This document shows, piece by piece, positions 5,486 through 9,456 of a DNA stretch of 9,456 bases (the stretch's first letter is position 1; every line of letters starts with the position of its first letter). This DNA comes from Deltaproteobacteria bacterium. GTDB lineage: Bacteria; Desulfobacterota; BSN033; UBA1163. The position numbers were made by a program, and so were the translations under genes. The stretch spans positions 1-9,456 of the forward strand of contig VGRU01000142.1 of the NCBI GenBank assembly GCA_016875255.1, written 5' to 3'. Under the pieces are notes generated by a model. That model was not told the origin of the DNA. It searched no databases and saw nothing but the letters and a program-made list of their open reading frames with translations.

Positions 5486-7171
5486 CTACATTTTTATTGT
5501 GGCGGTCGGAAAGTATATCTCAAAGGCTGTTCCTTTTCCCTCTTCGCTCCTCACCTTCACCTCGCCTCCAAAGGATTCGACAATCCGGAGGGAGACCGAT
5601 AATCCGAGCCCGGTGCCTTTGTCGGGATCCTTCGTCGTAAAGAAAGGGTCGAAGATCTTTTCCAAATCTTCTTTTTTAATCCCTGTTCCCGTATCCGCTA
5701 TTTTAACCTTTATCAATCGATCGCCCTTCGAAAATTTTGTAAAAAATACGGAGAGGGGGCTTGGGCTTCGCAGGTGGGAATAATTGGTCTCCAGAGGATC
5801 GTCCTTTCGCCTTGGAGAAAACGGAGGCTCCAGATCCTCTCTCGTTCTGTTTCCAACCACATGCTCTCCTGTTTCAATACGCAAAACCCCGCCGTCAGGC
5901 ATCGCATCGACCGCATTCATGACGATATTGATAAAAATTTGTGAAAGCTGAGATTCATTGCCCTGGATCATGGGCAGATTAGGTTGAAGGGACAATTGGG
6001 TTTCAATATTTTTGAAACTCTTCTGGTAGGAGAGTAACGAAAGGGTATCTTCAATAATCCTGTTGATTTCCACCTCTTGAATTTCTAATCTGGAGGGTCG
6101 GGCAAAATTGAGCAGTTCCTTGACAATCCGGTTAATCCTTTCGATCTCTTTCTCAATCCTTTTTAAATAATCATGAGTCTCCTCCCTGGTTGTCTCCTCC
6201 CGTGCCAGAATGCTGGTATATCCTAAGATAGAGCCCAGCGGATTGCCTACCTCATGAGCGACTCCTGCGGCAAACCTGCCAATCGACGCCAGTTTCTCGG
6301 TCCGGATCAACTCTTCCTGGGCCTGCTTTAACTTCTTGTTTGCCAGCTCCAGGGATTCGAGATGCATTTCGATATTTTCCTGTTTTTCTTTCAACTGTTC
6401 GGTCATCCTGTTAAATGAAGTGACCAATTGTCCGATTTCATTCGTTGAGGTCACTTCAATGGTTTGATTGAAATCTCCTGTACTGATCTTCTGTGTCAAC
6501 CGGACCAGATCCTTCAGGGGTTTAACAAGCACTCGTGAAAGCAGGAAGCTCCCGAACACGATCAGGACGATCGAATCCAGGATGATTAAGATGAGAAACA
6601 TTTTTTGATAGTCTAACAATCGTCTCATCACATCTCCGGTCGGCGCTTCCATCAGGAGGCCGCCGACGATCTTCCCCCGTATCCATAACGGGGAGGCTAT
6701 GATAAGTTTTTTATAATCCGAGGCTAAAAGCCCCCCCTCTTTTTCAATCTCCGTATGGATGCTTCCTGTCTCCATGGCTTGTCTCAGCAAAGAGCGATCA
6801 TCCTTCTTATCGACCCATTCCGAATGCTGGCTGGCGATGACTCTTCTTTCCTCATCCGTCACGATTAAATGATACAAACCTCGATCCTTCCCGTATATCT
6901 GGATGAAATCCTGGATCGAATTTTTTATGGAGGAAGGGCTCAAACTCAATTCCCGTTTCTCCAGGAGGATGAAGTCGATGATCGTTTGAAAATCCTGAAC
7001 CATGATTTCGCAATTCCTGATCTTCGCCTGAATGATATTCTTCTCATTGGCTCTCGATGTGGTGAATCCAATCAGGAAGATGGCAGCCAACATCAGAAGG
7101 GAGATGTTGATAACCACCTCTGTCCTGAGAGTGAGATTTAGTTTTTTAAATAGCCAGGAAGGTTTTTTCAT
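5486..7171 (-). CDS. Membrane sensor histidine kinase (HAMP, ZraS/AtoS-like)
   Basis: A 561-residue kinase that should phosphorylate the NtrC-type regulator encoded downstream. Topology: TM1 about 19-37, extracytoplasmic Cache-like sensor about 40-188, TM2 about 191-211, HAMP about 212-263, coiled coil 263-292, HisKA with H306 in GVAHEVGNPL. ATP-binding domain: N box around N415/N419 (INIVMNAVDAMPDGG), G1 DTGTGI (493-498), F box FDPFFTTK (507-514), G2 GTGLGLS (519-525). Two membrane spans plus HAMP argue against PilS proper, which has six. Residues about 436-486 are a proline-, arginine- and serine-rich insert between RIETG and IKVKIADTG that most homologues lack. The ATG directly abuts element E5 and no Shine-Dalgarno is visible. 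Signal unknown; pairing with the regulator is inferred. Confidence 0.9.
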   Translation of the reverse strand: MKKPSWLFKKLNLTLRTEVVINISLLMLAAIFLIGFTTSRANEKNIIQAKIRNCEIMVQDFQTIIDFILLEKRELSLSPSSIKNSIQDFIQIYGKDRGLYHLIVTDEERRVIASQHSEWVDKKDDRSLLRQAMETGSIHTEIEKEGGLLASDYKKLIIASPLWIRGKIVGGLLMEAPTGDVMRRLLDYQKMFLILIILDSIVLIVFGSFLLSRVLVKPLKDLVRLTQKISTGDFNQTIEVTSTNEIGQLVTSFNRMTEQLKEKQENIEMHLESLELANKKLKQAQEELIRTEKLASIGRFAAGVAHEVGNPLGSILGYTSILAREETTREETHDYLKRIEKEIERINRIVKELLNFARPSRLEIQEVEINRIIEDTLSLLSYQKSFKNIETQLSLQPNLPMIQGNESQLSQIFINIVMNAVDAMPDGGVLRIETGEHVVGNRTREDLEPPFSPRRKDDPLETNYSHLRSPSPLSVFFTKFSKGDRLIKVKIADTGTGIKKEDLEKIFDPFFTTKDPDKGTGLGLSVSLRIVESFGGEVKVRSEEGKGTAFEIYFPTATIKM

Positions 7172-7228
7172 AAAGGTTACGGTAAAGGTAACGGTAACGA
7201 AGCCCGTATCGTTCGTAAAAGGTCACGT

Positions 7229-7615
7229 CTATTGTCTTTTAAATCTACTCCATGCAGATGACAAATTATAGAGCTGCCTCCCGGATTTATCGTATAAATC
7301 AATCAACTCTTCACATAACCCTCTATCAACACTCGATCCATATAAATCTTTACATTGTTCTAATCCTACAATCGTTTCGTTACATTCACCCATAGCATCG
7401 TCGAGATATTTTTGAAATCCATGTTTCTGGTGTCTTTTGGCATAACCTTCGGCAATCAATCTGGGGATAGCTTTGACGGACCGTCTGAGCTGGCTTTTTA
7501 AATCATTGTTTTCAATATCAGGGATACATGGAATAATCTTTGTCATTACTTCAATACATCCTTGATAGGTGGACTGATAAACTTCCAAATCCCGAAAACT
7601 TGTTATCCTTTTCAT
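7229..7615 (-). CDS. Four-helix-bundle protein (23S rRNA intervening-sequence type)
   Basis: An intact 128-residue protein, full length for the family (PF05635/TIGR02436, 'four helix bundle protein', related to the Avd accessory protein of diversity-generating retroelements). Typical features are the N-terminal SFRDLEVYQSTYQ helix, LKSQLRRSVKAIPRLIAEGY (helix 2 and turn), AKRHQKHGFQKYLDDAMGECNET (helix 3) and the last helix LIDLYDKSGRQLYNLSSAW. Basic faces on helices 2 and 3 would suit nucleic-acid binding, but no activity is established. No Shine-Dalgarno precedes the ATG; the element arm ends three bases upstream. The 3' end and stop (TTTAAAAGACAATAG) lie in the conserved left arm and survive as a remnant in the ORF-less copies. 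It is read in the same direction as the surrounding operon and probably carried on its mRNA. Confidence 0.85.
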   Translation of the reverse strand: MKRITSFRDLEVYQSTYQGCIEVMTKIIPCIPDIENNDLKSQLRRSVKAIPRLIAEGYAKRHQKHGFQKYLDDAMGECNETIVGLEQCKDLYGSSVDRGLCEELIDLYDKSGRQLYNLSSAWSRFKRQ

Positions 7616-7645
7616 TTTACGTAACCGTTACCGATTGACGAAACG

Positions 7646-7665
7646 CCTGCCTGCCGGTAGGCAGG
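7646..7665. repeat. 20-bp GC-rich palindrome inserted in the E5 arm
   Basis: CCTGCCTGCCGGTAGGCAGG splits the arm motif GAAACG|GGCTTCG that is continuous in E1 and E4. Its arms CCTGCCT/AGGCAGG pair perfectly around GCCGGT. Very similar palindromes are scattered in many bacterial genomes. It sits in the part of the arm opposite the other stem strand. Confidence 0.6.
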
Positions 7666-7700
7666 GGCTTCGTCACCTTAACCGGGACCTTTACAACATT

Positions 7701-8462
7701 TTACCTGTTAAAAAAAAGATACCACCTTATTAAATTCTCTCCCCAGAATAGTGAAATCACAGCGCCCAGGGCGAGGAAGGGACCAAAAGGGATGGCGTAT
7801 TTAAAATCTTTCCCTTTGATTAACATTACCGTGATCCCGATGATCGATCCGATGAATGAACTCAAAAGAATGGTCAGGATGACCGCTTTCCACCCAAGAA
7901 AGGCCCCGATCATTGCCAGAAGCTTCACGTCCCCTCCCCCCATTCCCTCCCGTTTGAAAAGCCACTGGTAGACCGTTGCTACCAGAAAGAGGCTTCCTCC
8001 TCCCGCAATCATGCCGATTAGAGATGTCCAGAAGGTGATCTGCGGGATAATGAGGGATCCCAGGAGTCCGATCACGATGCCCGGAAGACTGATCACATCT
8101 GGAATGATCTGGTAGTGCAGGTCAATCACCGTGATGGCGATAAGGGCCGCGACAAACCAAAAATAATAAAAAAAACTCAGCGAGACGCCAAATGTTATAA
8201 ACAAAAAGAAAGAACTCAAGGCGGTGATGGCCTCCACGATCGGATATTGAATTGAAATAGATGCCTGACAATATCTGCATTTTCCTCCCAGTATGAGATA
8301 GCTTAACACAGGAATATTATCATAATATCGAATCGGCGTCCGGCATTTCGGGCAGTGCGACCCCGGCTTCACAATGGACTCTTCTTTTGGAAGCCTGTGA
8401 ATACAGACATTCAGAAAACTTCCCACAATCGCCCCAAAAATAATAGAAGCAATGGTCAGCAT
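7701..8462 (-). CDS. pilD: Type IV prepilin peptidase / N-methyltransferase
   Basis: Inner-membrane aspartyl protease (GspO/PilD family) that cleaves the leader of type IV prepilins and pseudopilins and methylates the new N-terminus. At 253 residues it is typical of the bifunctional form. The N-terminal region starts GAIVGSFLNVCIHRLP; the cytoplasmic domain has the two zinc-type pairs C37/C40 and C62/C65 (SHCPKC, GKCRYC). Catalytic aspartates are D114 in VIDLHYQIIPD and D178 in GMGGGDVKLLAMIGAFLGW. About seven to eight hydrophobic segments follow the usual pattern. AGAGGA precedes the ATG. It starts only 30 bases after the MazF gene, so it may be read from the toxin-antitoxin promoter; I see no promoter of its own. 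Element E5 follows 16 bases after its stop. Confidence 0.95.
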   Translation of the reverse strand: MLTIASIIFGAIVGSFLNVCIHRLPKEESIVKPGSHCPKCRTPIRYYDNIPVLSYLILGGKCRYCQASISIQYPIVEAITALSSFFLFITFGVSLSFFYYFWFVAALIAITVIDLHYQIIPDVISLPGIVIGLLGSLIIPQITFWTSLIGMIAGGGSLFLVATVYQWLFKREGMGGGDVKLLAMIGAFLGWKAVILTILLSSFIGSIIGITVMLIKGKDFKYAIPFGPFLALGAVISLFWGENLIRWYLFFNR

Positions 8463-8492
8463 TCAAGTATCCTCTTTTCCATTTTCAAGGCT

Positions 8493-8837
8493 TCATGGCA
8501 ATCCCAGATGAACCCTGATAGCGTTCTCTATACTCTCTATTTCAAACGATTTTAACGCTCCGATGTGTTTGATGACCCTTGATTTATCAATGGTACGGAT
8601 CTGGTCAGCCTTAACTTTCGAGTCCTTAGGAAGGTTTGCTGATCCCATTGCAAGAAAGACTTCAAAAGGATATGTTTTATCGGTGCTTTTGGAAGTAATT
8701 GGAAGGATGGTTATCGTTGCTGAGAATAGATTATTTTTGTCATTCGACATAACAACGACAGGTCTTGTTTTAGAAATTTCTTTTCCCAAAACTGGATCTA
8801 AGGCAGCAAGATAAACATCTCCTCTTCTAATATTCAT
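8493..8837 (-). CDS. MazF/PemK-family endoribonuclease toxin
   Basis: A 114-residue toxin of the MazF/PemK family, sequence-specific mRNA interferases that cleave single-stranded RNA when not bound by antitoxin. The whole signature is present: RRGDVYLAALDP, KTRPVVVMSNDKNN, PITSK, KADQIRTIDKSRV, HIGAL. Catalytic R25 (TRPVVV) and T48 (LPITS) fall at the expected places. The ATG at 8837 is chosen because the domain begins there and GGAGGGATG precedes it; an in-frame extension to 8891 lies inside the antitoxin gene. It overlaps the antitoxin gene by 11 bases, so translation is probably coupled. The partner is a ribbon-helix-helix protein rather than AbrB-type MazE, a common alternative. Cleavage site cannot be predicted here. 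Confidence 0.93.
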   Translation of the reverse strand: MNIRRGDVYLAALDPVLGKEISKTRPVVVMSNDKNNLFSATITILPITSKSTDKTYPFEVFLAMGSANLPKDSKVKADQIRTIDKSRVIKHIGALKSFEIESIENAIRVHLGLP

Positions 8838-9069
8838 CCCATCCCTCCATATCGAGACATTCAAATTCCCTTGCGATGGATAGGCTCTCATCCCTGTTCA
8901 TCTTGTAACCTTCTTCGAGCTCTTGCTCTATTCTTTCACGTTGAAGGTCCTTAACTTTTTGTCTTAACGCTTCAGCAATAAAGGAACTTCTTTTTCTTGA
9001 TGGAGTCATTTTTTCAATTTCGTCTGCCAATTCTTTTGGAATTGTTATGTTCATTCTTACAACACTCAT
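8827..9069 (-). CDS. Ribbon-helix-helix antitoxin (CopG/MazE-like)
   Basis: An 80-residue antitoxin. Residues 3-45 form a ribbon-helix-helix DNA-binding domain (RMNITIPKELADEIEKM, then RSSFIAEALRQKVKDL). The acidic tail (EQELEEGYKMNRDESL, ending FECLDMEGWDEY) is the usual toxin-binding part in RHH antitoxins paired with MazF; the final LDxEGWDEY pattern is characteristic. GGAGGTG lies just before the ATG. It is first in the operon, directly behind a consensus promoter, and probably autoregulates through the three AATATGT sites overlapping that promoter. Confidence 0.92.
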   Translation of the reverse strand: MSVVRMNITIPKELADEIEKMTPSRKRSSFIAEALRQKVKDLQRERIEQELEEGYKMNRDESLSIAREFECLDMEGWDEY

Positions 9070-9093
9070 TATACACCTCCATATGCTATATAG

Positions 9094-9125
9094 AATATGT
9101 ATTAATAATATGTTGTTTAATATGT
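9094..9125. promoter_or_regulatory. Three AATATGT iterons, candidate antitoxin operator
   Basis: AATATGT occurs at 9094-9100, 9107-9113 and 9119-9125, with start-to-start steps of 13 and 12 bp. They lie over the -10 box and the spacer. Evenly stepped short repeats over the promoter are how RHH antitoxins usually bind cooperatively, so an autorepression site is likely. AT-rich context makes chance repeats possible. Confidence 0.45.
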
Positions 9126-9133
9126 ATTGTCAA
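9105..9133 (-). promoter_or_regulatory. Sigma-70-type promoter of the RHH/MazF operon
   Basis: On the minus strand TTGACA (9133-9128) is followed after exactly 17 bp by TATTAT (9110-9105). The start codon of the antitoxin gene lies about 35 bases after the -10 box. With only 30 bases between mazF and pilD, this is the nearest convincing promoter for the downstream minus-strand genes too. Confidence 0.7.
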
Positions 9134-9139
9134 GCATAT

Positions 9140-9286
9140 ATTAACAGTCTCATAATTGAATCGATATAAGCATTGGAAAATCTCCCCTCCCCCTCTTTTC
9201 AAAAGAGGGGTAATTCCTCCCTTAGGCAAAGGGAGGTGAGGAGGGATTTTACAAATCGATGTCTTGACTATTTTAAGACTGTTAAT
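9140..9286. repeat. 147-bp inverted-repeat (MITE-like) element
   Basis: ATTAACAGTCT (9140-9150) and its exact complement AGACTGTTAAT (9276-9286) form the ends. Inside, ATCGAT and an AAAATC(C/T)C(C/T)CCTC block are also inverted on both sides. The core has two adjacent hairpins: CCCCTCTTTT/AAAAGAGGGG and CCTCCCTT/AAAGGGAGG. No gene. The core is a type of dispersed intergenic repeat often seen in environmental proteobacterial genomes. It lies just upstream of the RHH/MazF promoter. Confidence 0.6.
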
Positions 9287-9369
9287 AATTCACTCTATAA
9301 AGCCGTAACGCTTGGCCACGAACCTTTTTATTTTTTTCTCTTCATTCCATTATTCCAATATTCCGGCTG
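9287..9369. other. Short intergenic stretch with a triple 8-bp repeat
   Basis: No gene is seen. Positions 9341-9364 are three 8-base units, TTCATTCC, ATTATTCC and AATATTCC, directly beyond the stop codon of the partial gene at the edge. A T-rich run at about 9325-9339 lacks a convincing stem, so I do not call a terminator. Confidence 0.4.
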
Positions 9370-9456
9370 TCATCGTTGCAGATCCTGAACCATCCACCTC
9401 AAATCTTCCACTCTTGATTTGGCTTTTGGAGCCGATTCAATCCCTTTAGAGTAATA
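9370..9456 (-). CDS. C-terminal end of an unidentified gene (partial)
   Basis: The minus strand is open from the window edge to a TGA at 9372-9370 and reads YYSKGIESAPKAKSRVEDLR, then WMVQDLQR. The composition (charged helix, balanced residues) looks like a real protein end, and it is on the same strand as the downstream genes. Twenty-eight residues are too few to name a family. It may equally be an open frame by chance. Confidence 0.4.
   Translation of the reverse strand, partial: YYSKGIESAPKAKSRVEDLRWMVQDLQR

Larger units (their letters stand above)
7174..7684 (-). mobile_element. IVS-like element E5: intact four-helix-bundle gene between complementary arms
   Basis: Left arm 7174-7243 (GGTTACGG.. 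GTAACGAAGCCCGTATCGTT then AAAAGGTCACGTCTATTGTC) and right arm 7616-7684 (ACGTAACCGTTACCGATTG.. CTTCGTCACCTTAACCG) bracket the gene. On the minus strand the right arm ends three bases before the gene's ATG, and the left arm includes its last codons and stop. With consensus arms, 23 of 26 outer positions pair (counting one G-U), predicting a long RNA stem around the ORF, as in 23S rRNA intervening sequences. The left arm carries an extra short tandem duplication of GGTAACGG. The right arm carries a 20-bp palindrome insertion. The element fills the space between pilD and the kinase gene. Confidence 0.75.

Noticed and set aside
5713..5916. Second minus-strand frame within the kinase gene
   Set aside because: It is the alternative frame of the kinase ATP-binding domain, where the main frame stays open and carries all catalytic motifs. 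No sign of a frameshift.
5486..7171. Naming the kinase PilS
   Set aside because: It has two membrane spans, an extracytoplasmic sensor and HAMP, unlike the six-span PilS. Proximity to pilD alone does not justify the name.
4466..7684. Diversity-generating retroelement, suggested by Avd-like four-helix-bundle proteins
   Set aside because: No reverse transcriptase, template/variable repeat pair or C-type-lectin target is present. The proteins fit the IVS branch better.

Overview
The window looks like accessory-rich chromosome from a moderate-to-low-GC Gram-negative bacterium, most plausibly a deltaproteobacterium (Desulfobacterota) or a close relative. The reasons are a lipoprotein signal, a type IV prepilin peptidase next to a sigma-54-type two-component system, four-helix-bundle 'IVS' proteins, two toxin-antitoxin pairs and many small intergenic repeats. 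No rRNA or tRNA gene is visible, so the taxon is an inference.

Layout, left to right. Positions 1-392 hold no gene, only REP-like hairpins. Positions 393-644 are a MITE-like element with inverted ends and an internal array of GAGCC/GGCTC palindromes. Positions 666-1721 hold a plus-strand XRE-antitoxin/PIN-toxin operon with a clear promoter. Everything from 1808 to 9069 is on the minus strand. In transcription order (right to left) it runs: RHH antitoxin, MazF toxin, prepilin peptidase (PilD), sensor histidine kinase, sigma-54-dependent response regulator, and a three-domain Ig-like lipoprotein. At the right edge, after a 147-bp inverted-repeat element, lies the last stretch of another minus-strand gene.

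The most striking feature is a repeat family found in each of the three gaps downstream of pilD (pilD/kinase, kinase/regulator, regulator/lipoprotein), in five copies called E1-E5 here. Each copy has two mutually complementary arms. Between the arms lies either a gene for a four-helix-bundle protein of the 23S rRNA intervening-sequence type (E5 intact, E2 broken) or almost nothing (E1, E3, E4: about 104-113 bp, keeping both arms and the last few codons of the gene). As RNA the arms would form a long hairpin, as rRNA intervening sequences do. The family appears to be an intergenic, mRNA-located relative of the IVS, with coding and deleted non-coding members side by side.

These elements carry further insertions. 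A 315-bp cassette encoding a GIY-YIG nuclease sits in frame inside the E2 four-helix-bundle gene and is bounded by 17-bp direct repeats. A 131-bp MITE with a 6-bp target duplication lies in E1. A 20-bp GC-rich palindrome lies in one arm of E5.

Functionally, PilD processes type IV prepilins or pseudopilins, and the kinase/regulator pair probably controls sigma-54-dependent genes, perhaps for pili or surface functions. The lipoprotein is probably a surface or periplasmic partner. The link between these genes is inferred from their order only.
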